Source: JAODBJ01 sp963782465 (GTDB taxonomy: Bacteria; Actinomycetota; Acidimicrobiia; IMCC26256; PALSA-610). From it: DNA of 64,000 nt. The notes below the pieces were generated by a model. It saw only the letters and a program-made list of their open reading frames with translations. It was not told the DNA's origin and did no database searches. Location: NCBI GenBank assembly GCA_963782465.1, contig CAWAJR010000003.1, positions 1,116,001-1,180,000 of the forward strand. The letters run 5' to 3'. This document shows, one piece after another, positions 46,556-55,934 of the stretch (its first letter is position 1; each line of letters begins with the position of its first letter). Both the position numbers and the translations under genes were made by a program.

Positions 46556-47455
46556 TCAGGCGTCGCGGTGCAGCCAGCGCAAGAGGTCGGGAGGGGCCAT
46601 CGTCGCGGCGCGCTCCTCGTAGTGCGCGAACTCGGCGGCGCTGAGCGTTTCGCGCCCGGCACCCGATGAGCCGCGGCGGAAGAACCGCGCGGGGTTCTTC
46701 AGGATCCCGTCGACGCCCGGAGCGGTACGGGTGGCCTGCGCGCGCATCTGGGTGAACGTCGCGGCGTCGACCAGTTCGGGCCACTTCGCTTCCGGCACGT
46801 CGATGCCGAGCCGCGCCGCGAGCGCGCGCATCTGCCCTTCGAGGTCGGCGCAAAGGTCGGCGTAGTGCAAGAGCACAACGTTCCGCCCGGCACCGTCGGG
46901 GTCGTTGACGCGCGTCCACGCGTCGGTCAGGTGCCACAACACCCCGGGGAGCGCGTCCATCTGCTCCTGCGGGCTCGCGGTGGTCTCGATCCATTCGAGC
47001 AACCAGTCGTGCAACGCCGGCCGCGGCGGTGGCGGTTGCGTGGGTGGCGGTTGCCCGGTGAGCTCGCGTAGCCGTTCACGATCGAGATTGTTCCCGTGGT
47101 GATAGAGCGACACCGCCATGTCGAGCGGGTGCCGCGCGACGACGATGTAGGTCGCGCGCGCGTCGATCGGTATGCCGTCGAGCGGGGTGTGCGTCTTGAC
47201 GAACCGGCGGTGCGCCTGCGCGTCGAGGCGCGCGAGCAGCGTGTCGCGCGGCGTCACCAACCAGTCGAACCACGGTGACAGGCGGCCGAGCGGCGCGGGA
47301 AGGTCGGCGGTCTGGAACACAAGGAGCGCGCAGATCATCTGCACCCACGTCGTCCCGCTCTTCGAGCGCGTGCTGATCACGATGTCGCCGTCGCGAAACG
47401 GGAAGCCGGTCCACCGGCCGCTGTCTTCGTCGGGCGATCGGTAACGGACCGGCAT
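46556..47455 (-). CDS. PAPS-dependent sulfotransferase
   Basis: A 299-residue cytosolic-type sulfotransferase (Sulfotransfer_1). The 5'-phosphosulfate loop is STRSKSGTTWVQMICALL, the 3'-phosphate-binding helix is TYIVVARHPLDMAVSLYHH, and RFVKTHTPLDGIPI contains the conserved KTHxP catalytic segment. The C-terminal NPARFFRRGSSGAGRETLSA replaces the usual RKGxxGDW loop with an Arg/Gly-rich equivalent. Sulfate would be transferred from PAPS to an alcohol or sterol-like acceptor. ATG 47455 is 13 bases after the TetR stop, so the regulator and this enzyme are one operon. Confidence 0.93.
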   Translation of the reverse strand: MPVRYRSPDEDSGRWTGFPFRDGDIVISTRSKSGTTWVQMICALLVFQTADLPAPLGRLSPWFDWLVTPRDTLLARLDAQAHRRFVKTHTPLDGIPIDARATYIVVARHPLDMAVSLYHHGNNLDRERLRELTGQPPPTQPPPPRPALHDWLLEWIETTASPQEQMDALPGVLWHLTDAWTRVNDPDGAGRNVVLLHYADLCADLEGQMRALAARLGIDVPEAKWPELVDAATFTQMRAQATRTAPGVDGILKNPARFFRRGSSGAGRETLSAAEFAHYEERAATMAPPDLLRWLHRDA

Positions 47456-47468
47456 CGCGACCCGCCCG

Positions 47469-48056
47469 TCAGGTGCCGAGCAGGAAACTGGCCGCGATCT
47501 CCAGGTCTTCGTCGACCCGTTCGGGCGGCTCGACACCGCCGACCCACCCGACCAGCGACGACAGCCAGACGAGTACGAGTACCCGCGCGACGTGCGCGTC
47601 GCGGTCGGTGGTCGCACCGTCGGGCCGGATCGCCCGCGTGATCACGTCGCCCATGATCTCGCCGACCTTCCGCACGACGTCGGCATCTTCGGGGCGGGCC
47701 GAGCCGAACGCGCGCACCATGGCCGCGGTCACGTCGGGGTGGCGCTTGAGTGCCCGGTTCGCCCGCCGCAGCACGTTGTTCACCCGTTCGACCGGGGTGT
47801 CGCCGGGCGGTGGGTTGTCGTGCAGGTGGGCGCGCAGGTCGGCTTGCTGCTCGGCCATCGCCTCGAGGAGCAGCCGCTCCTTCGACGAGAAGTAGCGGTA
47901 CACGGTGCCGAGCGCGACGTCGGCTGCGGCTGCGACGTCGCGCATCTGCACGGCGTCGAAGCCGCCCTCCGCCGCCAGCTGCAGCGTCGCGTCGATCACC
48001 CGGCGGCGCCGCGCGGCCTGGCTGCGCGCGAGAGCGGTGGGCGCAGGCTCCAGCAT
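47469..48056 (-). CDS. KstR-like TetR-family transcriptional regulator
   Basis: A 195-residue TetR regulator. The DNA-binding part RRRRVIDATLQLAAEGGFDA, VQMRDVAAAADVALGTVYRY closely resembles that of mycobacterial KstR (RRRRVVDA and LAAEGGYDAVQMR), the repressor of cholesterol catabolism that responds to steroid CoA thioesters. The ligand domain is all-helical. A site TGAAACACGTTCTG, near-identical to the KstR operator, lies nine bases upstream of its ATG and suggests autoregulation. It leads an operon with the sulfotransferase and is divergent from the alkylsulfatase-like gene. Orthology to KstR is inferred from the helix-turn-helix and the site, not proven. Confidence 0.85.
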   Translation of the reverse strand: MLEPAPTALARSQAARRRRVIDATLQLAAEGGFDAVQMRDVAAAADVALGTVYRYFSSKERLLLEAMAEQQADLRAHLHDNPPPGDTPVERVNNVLRRANRALKRHPDVTAAMVRAFGSARPEDADVVRKVGEIMGDVITRAIRPDGATTDRDAHVARVLVLVWLSSLVGWVGGVEPPERVDEDLEIAASFLLGT

Positions 48057-48064
48057 CGCAAAAT

Positions 48065-48078
48065 TGAAACACGTTCTG
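48065..48078. promoter_or_regulatory. KstR-like operator (TGAAACACGTTCTG) in tetR/MBL divergent region
   Basis: Matches TnnAACnnGTTnnA at seven of eight fixed positions (last base G instead of A). It shares AACACGTTC with the site at 44092 and has the same nine-base distance to the downstream ATG. It could also control the divergent alkylsulfatase-like gene. Confidence 0.55.
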
Positions 48079-48114
48079 ATTTGCGCTTCAAGGAGTGGGC
48101 TATAGCTTCACGCC

Positions 48115-49392
48115 ATGGCCCCGAATCTGCTCGAACTGGCCGACGGCCTGTTCACCGGCGCGTTGCCGATCGAATCGCACCATCCCTTCGCGTCCACCGG
48201 CGAACTGGCCGAGGTCCAGTCGGGCCTGGCGTTCGTCGACGCGTTCGCGAACTCGTCGGCGGTCGACACCGACGACGGCCTCGTCGTGGTCGACACGAGC
48301 GGCGTGTTCCACGCCAAGCAGGTGCACGACACATTGCGCCGCTGGTCGAGGAGCCCGCTGCACACCGCGATCTTCACGCACGGCCACATCGACCACGTGT
48401 TCGGCGTCGACCTCTACGAGGAAGAGGCCGAGACGAACGGCTGGCCGGCACCCCGGGTCGTCGCCCACGAAGCCGTCGCCGACCGCTTCGACCGCTACCG
48501 GATCACCGGTGGGTACAACGCGGTGATCAACCAGCGCCAGTTCCGGGCGCCGGGGCTGCGCTGGCCCACCGACTACCGCTACCCCGACGAGACCTACCGT
48601 CGCCGGCTCGACATCGAGGTCGGCGGTGAGGCCTTCGAACTCCACCACGCGCGCGGCGAGACCGACGACGGCACCTGGGTTTGGGCACCGGAACGGCGGG
48701 TCGTGTTCGCGGGTGACCTGTTCATCTGGGCCTCGCCGAACTGCGGGAACCCGCAGAAGGTGCAGCGCTACCCCGCCGACTGGGCGCGTGCGTTCCGGGC
48801 GATGAGCGATCTCGAGCCCGACGTGCTCCTCCCCGGGCACGGCTTGCCGATCATCGGCCGCGACCGCGTCCGCCAGGCACTCACCGAAGGCGCCGAGCTG
48901 CTCGAGTCGCTGCTCAGCCAGACCCTGGCGATGATGAACGAGGGCGCGCGGCTCGACGACATCGTGCATACCGTGCGCGCGCCGGAACATCTCATCGGGC
49001 GGCCGTACTTCCGCCCGATCTACGACGAACCCGAGTTCGTGGTGCACAACATCTGGCGGCTCTACGGCGGCTGGTACGACGGCAACCCGGCGCACCTCAA
49101 ACCTGCGCCCGCAGCCGCCCTGGCGGCTGAAGTCGCGGCGCTCGCGGGCGGCGCGACCCGCCTCGCCGACCGGGCGCGCGAACTCGTGAGCGACGGCGCA
49201 CCCGACATCGACCTGCGCATCGCGAGCCATCTGGTGGAGCTCGCCGCGCTGGCCGCACCCGACGATGCCGGCGTCCATCGCGCTCGCGCCGAGGTCTTCG
49301 GCGCTCGCGCAAAGCAAGAAGCGTCGACAATGTCGAAGGGCGTGTTCTCCTGGGCGGAACACGAATCGGGCACGAAAGCGGAGGCGGGATGA
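48115..49392 (+). CDS. Alkylsulfatase-like metallo-beta-lactamase-fold hydrolase
   Basis: A 425-residue MBL-fold enzyme of the SdsA/alkyl sulfatase type. Zinc motifs are FTHGHIDHVFG (HxHxDH), RGETDDGTWVW, VVFAGDLFIW and LLPGHGLPI. The helical dimerisation region with RLYGGWYDGNPAHLKPAP is diagnostic for alkylsulfatases, but the C-terminal SCP-2-like domain is missing or very short, so it is smaller than the 650-residue SdsA1. It may hydrolyse sulfate esters, which fits the divergent sulfotransferase operon. A TAGCTT box ends six bases before ATG 48115, hinting at a leaderless mRNA. It overlaps the SDR gene by four bases. Confidence 0.88.
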   Translation: MAPNLLELADGLFTGALPIESHHPFASTGELAEVQSGLAFVDAFANSSAVDTDDGLVVVDTSGVFHAKQVHDTLRRWSRSPLHTAIFTHGHIDHVFGVDLYEEEAETNGWPAPRVVAHEAVADRFDRYRITGGYNAVINQRQFRAPGLRWPTDYRYPDETYRRRLDIEVGGEAFELHHARGETDDGTWVWAPERRVVFAGDLFIWASPNCGNPQKVQRYPADWARAFRAMSDLEPDVLLPGHGLPIIGRDRVRQALTEGAELLESLLSQTLAMMNEGARLDDIVHTVRAPEHLIGRPYFRPIYDEPEFVVHNIWRLYGGWYDGNPAHLKPAPAAALAAEVAALAGGATRLADRARELVSDGAPDIDLRIASHLVELAALAAPDDAGVHRARAEVFGARAKQEASTMSKGVFSWAEHESGTKAEAG

Positions 49393-50189
49393 AGATCGAG
49401 GGTTCGACCGTGCTGGTCACCGGCGCGTCGTCGGGGATCGGCGCCGCGCTCGCGCCACTACTCGCGGAGCGCGGCGCAACGGTGGGCATCGTGGCTCGTC
49501 GCAAGGAACGCCTCGAAGAGGTGCTCGAACAATGCCGGTGGCACACTCCCGAGTCGAAGATGTGGGCGGCCGATCTCGGCGACCTCGAGGCGGCGGCCCG
49601 CGTCGCCCGCGATGCGTGGGACGCGTTCGGTGGTATCGACTCGATCGTCCACAACGCGGGCATCCCGAAACGTACGCCCGTGCCCGAACTCACCATGTCC
49701 GACGTCACCCACGTGATGGACGTCGACTTCCACTCACCCGTCCGGATGACGCTCGAAGTGCTGCCCGACATGTTGCGGCGTGGTTCGGGCCAGTTCGTGT
49801 TCGTTTCGAGCATGGGTGGCCGAACCGCGATCGCGAACGAGGCCGCGTACAACGCGGCGAAGTTCGCGATGTGCGGCTTCGCCGAAGCGATGTACATCGA
49901 CGTCTTCGGTACGGGCGTCGAGGTCAAGCTCGTGCTGCCGGGGCCGATCGACACGGAGATCTGGGACCAGCCCGACAACGAAGCGCCGCTCTTCGAGATC
50001 GACAAAGTGCCGCCGCGCGACTGCGCCATCGAGATCGTGAACGCGATGGAAGACGACGGCTTCGAGTACTTCACACCGCAGATCTATCCGGGCGGGCTCG
50101 ACGCGAAGGCGATGGTCGTCGACAAGACGAAGGACTGCACGGCCTACCTGCGCGGCATGGGCCAGTTCGCGGCGTCGCTGCGCACGTAA
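49389..50189 (+). CDS. Short-chain dehydrogenase/reductase
   Basis: A 266-residue classical SDR. Cofactor motif TGASSGIGAALAPLLAERG, NAG motif SIVHNAGIPKR, catalytic Ser in VFVSSMGG, and YNAAKFAM (YxxxK). The first basic residue after strand 2 (ARRKERLEE) suggests NADP(H). The ATG overlaps the stop of the alkylsulfatase-like gene (ATGA), so an alcohol freed from a sulfate ester may be the substrate of this dehydrogenase; that link is inference. Confidence 0.95.
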   Translation: MKIEGSTVLVTGASSGIGAALAPLLAERGATVGIVARRKERLEEVLEQCRWHTPESKMWAADLGDLEAAARVARDAWDAFGGIDSIVHNAGIPKRTPVPELTMSDVTHVMDVDFHSPVRMTLEVLPDMLRRGSGQFVFVSSMGGRTAIANEAAYNAAKFAMCGFAEAMYIDVFGTGVEVKLVLPGPIDTEIWDQPDNEAPLFEIDKVPPRDCAIEIVNAMEDDGFEYFTPQIYPGGLDAKAMVVDKTKDCTAYLRGMGQFAASLRT

Positions 50190-50210
50190 GCCGCCCCCGG
50201 CGGCCGGCGA

Positions 50211-51116
50211 CTACTGGGGGTCGATCACCGGCCCGTTCGTCGTGTTGTCGAGGATCGTCACCGTCGCGTAGGGCGTCGGTGTCAGCGAGGCGCTGTTGTC
50301 GGCAACACTGAACACGACCTGGAACGTCTCGTCGGGTTCCGGGGTGTCGTCACCGACGACGGTGACGATCACCGATTGCGCCGCGCTGGAGCCGGCGGCC
50401 AACGTGACGGTCCCGGTCGCCGGCAGGAAGTCGGCGTTCGGGGTCGCGTCGACGCCGACCAGCGTGTAGTTCAGGACGATGTCGTGATCAGGTGGCGTCA
50501 CCGGTGCGATCGTCACCACGCCGTCACTCAAACCACCGGAGTGCGGCTCGGGCACCGACGTGCCGGTCATCGTCACCGCGAGCGACTGCGCCGGCGGGAC
50601 CACCGGCGGCGGCGTCGGGGCAGCCGGCGGCAGGATCGTCGCGGTCCCGACGACGCTCGGGAAGCGGCTCCGCGAGCGTTGCGTCATCCCCGGACCGACG
50701 ACGAGGCTGAACGTCTCAGGCCCTTCGGTCACGTTGTCGGCCCGTACCCGGACGCCGACGGTCTTCGACGTCGGGCCACCGGCTTTGAACGCGACGACGC
50801 GCCGGACCGGGAAGTAGTCGCCCGACCGCGCGGTCGCAGTTCCGTCCTGCGTGTGGACCGGCAGGAACATCAAGTGGGCGGGCGTCGCACTGAGCGAGAT
50901 CGTGAAGGTTGCGAGCACGCTTCTTCCCGCGGCCGGTTCCGTCACCGATACGTCCGAGACCGTGACCGCAGGGCGCTCCGCCCTGGCATTCCTCGGCCGG
51001 TGCGACGCGGCACTCGCGCTTCCCGGCGTCAGCAGCAGCGCAAGGGGAACGACGAGCAGGGCACGCGACACGCGGGCAAGCACGCGCCCCGCACGGGCGC
51101 CGCCACATCGAGCCAC
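50211..51116 (-). CDS. Secreted Calx-beta domain protein
   Basis: A 301-residue exported protein. The signal peptide is VSRALLVVPLALLLTPGSAS-A. Two Calx-beta domains follow: residues about 45-150 (PAVTVSDVSVTEPAAGRSV, with DNVTEGPETFSLVV) and residues about 175-295 (ATPNADFLPATGTVTLAAGS, DDTPEPDETFQVVFSV), joined by a Pro-rich linker (PPAAPTPPPVVPPAQ). The TEGxETF and EPDETF motifs carry the acidic residues that bind calcium. No cell-wall anchor is visible. Start is GTG 51116, with GGAGGT five bases upstream; a longer frame to 51170 lacks such a site. Probably a surface or matrix adhesin; function is otherwise unknown. Confidence 0.85.
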   Translation of the reverse strand: MARCGGARAGRVLARVSRALLVVPLALLLTPGSASAASHRPRNARAERPAVTVSDVSVTEPAAGRSVLATFTISLSATPAHLMFLPVHTQDGTATARSGDYFPVRRVVAFKAGGPTSKTVGVRVRADNVTEGPETFSLVVGPGMTQRSRSRFPSVVGTATILPPAAPTPPPVVPPAQSLAVTMTGTSVPEPHSGGLSDGVVTIAPVTPPDHDIVLNYTLVGVDATPNADFLPATGTVTLAAGSSAAQSVIVTVVGDDTPEPDETFQVVFSVADNSASLTPTPYATVTILDNTTNGPVIDPQ

Positions 51117-51189
51117 GATGGACCTCCGGTTCGGTCCCGGCCCGTCCCCGTGGGGTGTATATCGGCACATTTCGTGCCAAATCTTTATT

Positions 51190-53447
51190 TCAGCCGGCGG
51201 GAGCGATCTCCACCGGGATGCCGTTCAAGACCGCGTTGCCCGACAGCGGGTCGAACAACGCGGTGCCGGCGAGCAGGTTGCTGTTCGCCCCGGCATGATC
51301 GGCCGCGACCCGTTGGCCGGTACCGGCGACGTCGTGGCCCCACCCGTGGGGGATCGAGACGACACCGGGCATCACGGCATCGGTCAGTTCGGCGGGGAGG
51401 ACCACCTCTCCCGAACCGGAACTGACGCGGGTCGGTGCACCGTCGGTGACGCCGGCTCGCGCCGCGTCGTTCGGGTGCACATGCACCGTGCAGCGCTCCT
51501 TGCCCTTCACGAGCACGTCGATGTTGTGCATCCACGAATTGTTCGAGCGGAGGTCGCGCCGACCCACCAACCGCAACGCGGGGCCGGCCGGCGCGGCGAG
51601 CGTCGCGCGCAATCGTTCGACGTCGGCGAGGATCTCCTCCGGCGCGAGTTCGATCGCACCCGTCGGCGTGCGCAGCATCTCGGGAACGCGCGGCTGCAAC
51701 GGTCCGAAGTCGATGCCGTGCGGGTTCGCTTCGAGCTTCGCGAGGGTGAGACCGTCGGGGTTCGCGCCGAACCCGTCGCCGTACGGCCCGGTACGCAACA
51801 TGAAATCGAGGACCCGTTCGGGCCCGCGTCGCGGTGCGAGCGCGCCGAGCAGCGCTTCCGCGTTACGGCCTTCGACGTTCGAGCCGGCGCGACCGACGGA
51901 CTTCTGCGCAAGCCCGGCGACCACGAACTCGTCGAGCGCGTCGATGTCGGCATCGGGCCCTCGCCCGCGACGATCGCGCTCAACCGGAGCAGCGTCTGCC
52001 ACTCCGGCATCTCGTTCGCCGCGCACTCCACGACCGGCGGTGAATAGTTCGCGATGTTGCGGATCGCGAGCGAGTAGAGCGCGAGGTCGTAGTGGCCCCG
52101 CGCGAGTTCACGTTCCGGCGGCAAGATCACGTTCGCGTACCGGGTCGTCTCGTTGCGGTAGATGTCGACGCTCACCATGAAATCGAGGCCGGCCAGCGCC
52201 CGGTCCATACGCCGCGCGTCGGGGTTCGACAGGGCCGGGTTCCCCGCGACCGTGATCAAGGCGCGCACCTGCCCCGCGCCCGGCGTGTCGATCTCCTCCG
52301 CCAGGCACACGACCGGCAACTCGCCGAAGAACTCCGGCACCTGCCGGACGCGGCTCGCGCGGCGACCGAACTTCACCCCGCGCCCCCGACCGCCCGGCCC
52401 ACCCGTGTTGGCGCCGCCCGACGCGGGCAGGGTGAACATCGCGCCGCCGGGCCGGTCGAGGTTGCCGGTACATACGTTGATCACATCGACCAACCACGAC
52501 GCCAACGTGCCGAACTCGTGGGTGCAGGTGCCGATCCGCCCGTACACCGCGGCGCGGGGCGCGCCGGCAAGTTCGTGCGCGATACGGCGGATCACCGGCG
52601 CGTCGATCCCGCACACCGGGGCCACGACTTCAGGCGAGAACTCGTGCGCGACGCTCGCCACCACGTCGGCGCCGTTCACGTGCGCGCCGACCGTGCCGAA
52701 GTCGACGAGGTCGTCGGCGAACAGGGTGTGAACGATCCCGATCAGGAAATGGGCATCGGTGCCGGGACGGATGAAGAGATGCTCGCTCGCCTCCTCGGCG
52801 GTCTTGGTCCGGCGCGGATCGACCACCACGAGCCGCCCGCCCCGTTCGCGCAGCGCGCGCAAGCGGCCGGGAATGTCGGCCGCGGTCATGAGGCTGCCGT
52901 TCGAAGCGAACGGGTTCGCGCCGAGCATCAGGAGGTAGTCGGTGCGGTCGACGTCGGGCACCGGGATGCTCAGCGCGGCGCCGAACATCAACCCGGCGGA
53001 GACCTGCTTCGGCATCTGGTCGACGGTGCTTGCCGAGTACACGTTCTTCGTGTGCAGCGATTGGATCAGCACCCGGTTGTAGACGAGCCCGGCGAGGTTG
53101 TGCGCGTTGGGGTTCCCCAGGTACAGCGCGACGGCGTCCCGACCGTGCTCGTCGATGATCCGAGTGAGGTTCGCGTCGATCTCGGCGAATGCATCGTCCC
53201 ACGACACGTCGAACCATTGATCACCGCGACGCAGCTGGGGCGCGCGGATCCGGTCGGGGTCGGCTTCGAGGCCCTTGAGCGCGGTGCCCTTCGGGCAGAG
53301 GTAGCCGTGGCTGAACACGTCGTCGCGGTCGCCGCGCACGAGGGCGATGTCGCCGGCGCGGTCGAGGTGCAGTTCGAGCCCGCAGGTCGCCTCGCACAGA
53401 TGGCAGGTGCGGTACACGACCTGCCGGTCATTCCCCAGTTCGGCCAT
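51190..53447 (-). CDS. Molybdopterin oxidoreductase with N-terminal 4Fe-4S site (frameshift)
   Basis: A molybdopterin-bis-MGD enzyme of 752 residues after correction. The N-terminus has a 4Fe-4S cluster site with Cys 15, 18, 22 and 51 (RTCHLCEATCG and LCPKGTA). Molybdopterin segments include LGNPNAHNLAG, DYLLMLGANPFASNGSLM, VVVDPRRTKTAEEA and GRIGTCTHEFGTLASW. The C-terminal molydop-binding domain (LRSNNSWMHNIDVL, SIPHGWGHDVAG) is in another frame because a base is missing in GGGCCC at about 51955-51962. It resembles formate dehydrogenase-like or acetylene hydratase-like stand-alone enzymes; no electron-transfer partner is next to it and the substrate is unknown. Confidence 0.87.
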
Positions 53448-53509
53448 GCGCGGGAGTGTACGAGCCCGGCACGACGGCTGCGCCTACCTCGCAGGTCATT
53501 GCCGTTCCG

Positions 53510-53515
53510 TAGGCT
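53510..53515 (+). promoter_or_regulatory. -10 box (TAGGCT) of alcohol dehydrogenase gene
   Basis: TAGGCT ends six bases before ATG 53522 and there is no Shine-Dalgarno sequence, as in the other leaderless genes of the window. Confidence 0.45.
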
Positions 53516-53521
53516 CCCGGC

Positions 53522-54775
53522 ATGCGCGCACTCGTTTTCGGCATCCCTGCCGACCTCAAACCACCCGAAGCAGGCACCGGGCCCGATGAGACCGCCAACC
53601 CGCTGCTCCGCAACCTCGCGGTCACCCCGATGGCGCTCACCGACGTCGACGACCCGAAACTGTTCGGGCCCGATTGGGTCGTGCTGAAGACCCGGCTCAC
53701 CGGCATCTGCGGTTCCGACTCCAAGCAGGTGTTCATGGACGCCGGCGGCGACGCGACCGACTTCTCGATGACCGCGTTCATCACCTTCCCGCAGGTACTC
53801 GGCCACGAGGTGGTGGCCGACGTCGTTGCGACCGGTCCCGAGACCGACGGCGTCGCGGTCGGCCAGCGGGTGCTGCTGCAATGCTGGCTCTCGTGCGCAC
53901 CGCGCGGCATCGTCCCGGTGTGCCCGGCGTGCGCGGCCGGCGACTTCTCGCTCTGCTGGAACTTCACCGAGGGCCGAATCACGCCCGGCATTCACACCGG
54001 GAACTCGAGTGACGGCACCGGCGGGTTCGCCGAACTGCTTCCCGCGCATCGCAGCCAGGCGATCCCCATCCCCGACGACGTTCCTGACGAAGTCGCGGTG
54101 CTCGCCGACCCGTTCGCGGTCGCGCTGCACTCGATCACCCGCCAGCCGCCGCCCACCGGCGGGAAGGCAATCGTGTGGGGGGCCGGCGCGCTCGGTACAG
54201 CCGCGGTCGCGATCCTGCGCGCCTTCTACCCCACCGTCGACGTCGCCGTCGTCGCCCGCACCGACGCGCAGCAGGCGCTGGCGCGCCAGTTGGGCGCCGC
54301 GCTGGTCGTGCCGAGCGAACTCGACGACGAATCGATCGTCACCGCGCTGGCCGACTGGTCAGGAGGCGTGCTGCGCCAACCGTGGGCCGGGCTCCCGATC
54401 GCGCACCCCGGGTTTGTCGATCGCGTGTACGACACGATCGGCGCGCCGAAGACACTCGAACTCGCGTTGCGCGTCATGGCCGCCCGCGGTGTCATCTCGG
54501 TGACCGGCGTGCACGCCGCCGGTCGTTTCGAATGGTCGCCGTGGTACTTCAAAGAGGTGAACGTCGTCGGGTCGAACGCGTTCGGCGTGGAAGAGGTCGA
54601 AGGCGTCCGCAAACACGCGCTCGAGCACTATCTCGACTTCGTGCGCTCCGGTCGTATCGACATTGCACCGATGTTGACGCACACGTTCCGGCTCGACGAA
54701 TGGCGCGATGCCTTCACGACCATCGCGAAACAGGACGAAACCGGGGCGATCAAGGTCGCGTTCGACTTCCGTTGA
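53522..54775 (+). CDS. Zinc-dependent alcohol dehydrogenase (MDR superfamily)
   Basis: A 417-residue medium-chain dehydrogenase. The catalytic zinc ligands are Cys in TGICGSDSKQVF and His-Glu in VLGHEVVADV; the structural zinc loop is CPACAAGDFSLC with additional Cys. The Rossmann motif is IVWGAGALGTAAVAIL, a GxGxxG variant. An N-terminal extension (VFGIPADLKPPEAGTGPDE) and an unusual insert between the catalytic domain and structural zinc make it longer than standard ADH (about 350). The oxidised alcohol or aldehyde is unknown. It is divergent from the molybdopterin enzyme and convergent with a small SRPBCC gene. Confidence 0.92.
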   Translation: MRALVFGIPADLKPPEAGTGPDETANPLLRNLAVTPMALTDVDDPKLFGPDWVVLKTRLTGICGSDSKQVFMDAGGDATDFSMTAFITFPQVLGHEVVADVVATGPETDGVAVGQRVLLQCWLSCAPRGIVPVCPACAAGDFSLCWNFTEGRITPGIHTGNSSDGTGGFAELLPAHRSQAIPIPDDVPDEVAVLADPFAVALHSITRQPPPTGGKAIVWGAGALGTAAVAILRAFYPTVDVAVVARTDAQQALARQLGAALVVPSELDDESIVTALADWSGGVLRQPWAGLPIAHPGFVDRVYDTIGAPKTLELALRVMAARGVISVTGVHAAGRFEWSPWYFKEVNVVGSNAFGVEEVEGVRKHALEHYLDFVRSGRIDIAPMLTHTFRLDEWRDAFTTIAKQDETGAIKVAFDFR

Positions 54776-54787
54776 CCGCGCGGGCGT

Positions 54788-55105
54788 TCATTGTTCGAGG
54801 CGTTGCTTGATCTTCGCCATTGCGGCCGCGAGATCGTGCTCGATCTTCTCGCGATCCCCGTGCGCGAGATGCAAGGTGACCATCAGGCGCGCGCCATGGC
54901 TGGTGGGCGCGACCGAAAGTTCGCCGTGGTAGTCGTCGTTGCTTTCCGCGCCCCATTGGAGCCGGCGTTCGGGCAGGACTTTCACCCACATGTCGGGGGC
55001 GATTTCGAAATCGGGGAGGTACTGGGGCAGCTTCTCGACGTTGCCGACATACGCGAAGACGGTGTCTGCATCGACCGTCAATTCGATTCCGCTCGTGAAG
55101 TTCAT
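54788..55105 (-). CDS. Small SRPBCC-family protein
   Basis: A 105-residue START-fold protein. The opening FTSGIELTVDADTVFAYVGN followed by VEKLPQYLPDF matches the superfamily N-terminus, but the protein is shorter than usual (normally 130-150 residues). The WGAESNDDYHGELSVAP strand and the long C-terminal amphipathic helix (EKIEHDLAAAMAKIKQRLEQ) are present. It is divergent from the glyoxalase-II-like gene, sharing a 32-base gap, and ends 12 bases from the ADH stop. Ligand unknown. Confidence 0.8.
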   Translation of the reverse strand: MNFTSGIELTVDADTVFAYVGNVEKLPQYLPDFEIAPDMWVKVLPERRLQWGAESNDDYHGELSVAPTSHGARLMVTLHLAHGDREKIEHDLAAAMAKIKQRLEQ

Positions 55106-55137
55106 CCCCCCTTCATAGCCTCTACGCTGCCGCAGCG

Positions 55138-55854
55138 ATGAACACAGCCCGGTTGTACTTTCGCCAGTTGCTGGCCGGTCGCGACTACGCGCGCGACGAC
55201 ATGGTCGCCCGGCAGATGGTGAACTTCGCGTACCTGATCGGCGATCGCGAGACCGGCGAAGCCGTCGCGGTCGACCCGGCGTACGGGGTCGCGGAGCTGG
55301 TCGAGATGCTCGGCGCCGACGGGATGCGCCTCACCGGGGTGCTCGCCAGCCACTACCACCCCGACCACGTGGGCGGCGAGCTCATGGGCTGGCGGATCGA
55401 AGGCGTCGCCGAGCTCCTGCAGCTCGGGGTCGACGCGAAGGTGCACGTCCAATCGGAGGAGGCGCCGGGAGTGAAACGGGTCACTGGTGCGTCCGACACC
55501 GACCTCGTGCTGCACGCGTCGGGCGACGTCGTGACCGTCGGTGCGGTCGGCATCACGCTGATCCACACACCCGGGCACACGCCGGGCTCGCAGTGCTTCT
55601 ACCTGCGCACACCCGAAGGCGGGCGGCTCGTGTCGGGCGACACGCTGTTCCTCGACGGCTGCGGCCGCACCGATCTCCCCGGCGGCGACCCCGAGGCGCT
55701 GTACGAGTCGTTGACGCAACGCCTCGCGGTCGTGCCCGACGACGCCGTCCTCTACCCCGGCCACCTCTACTCCGCCGACCCGAACGCGCCGCTCGGCGTC
55801 GTCCGTGCCCGCAACTGGGTGTTCCGGATGGGCCGCGCCGCCTTCGACGGGTGA
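55138..55854 (+). CDS. Glyoxalase II/persulfide dioxygenase-like MBL-fold hydrolase
   Basis: A 238-residue MBL-fold protein. Motifs are LASHYHPDHVGGEL (HxHxDH), LIHTPGHTPGSQCFY, VSGDTLFLDGCGRTDLPGG and LYPGHLYS. The GRTDLPGGDP segment is characteristic of the ETHE1/glyoxalase II group that hydrolyses thioesters or oxidises persulfides. The N-terminal helix region (YFRQLLAGRDYARDD, then FAYLIGDRETGEAVAVDPAY) is also typical. A TACGCT box lies nine bases before ATG 55138. No rhodanese domain or neighbour is present. Confidence 0.93.
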   Translation: MNTARLYFRQLLAGRDYARDDMVARQMVNFAYLIGDRETGEAVAVDPAYGVAELVEMLGADGMRLTGVLASHYHPDHVGGELMGWRIEGVAELLQLGVDAKVHVQSEEAPGVKRVTGASDTDLVLHASGDVVTVGAVGITLIHTPGHTPGSQCFYLRTPEGGRLVSGDTLFLDGCGRTDLPGGDPEALYESLTQRLAVVPDDAVLYPGHLYSADPNAPLGVVRARNWVFRMGRAAFDG

Positions 55855-55934
55855 CCCCGGGCGCACCGGCGCCCGCCGGCCGCGGCCCGCAACCGAACGG
55901 CCTCGCCCGGCGAACCGGGGGCCGGACGTTGCGG

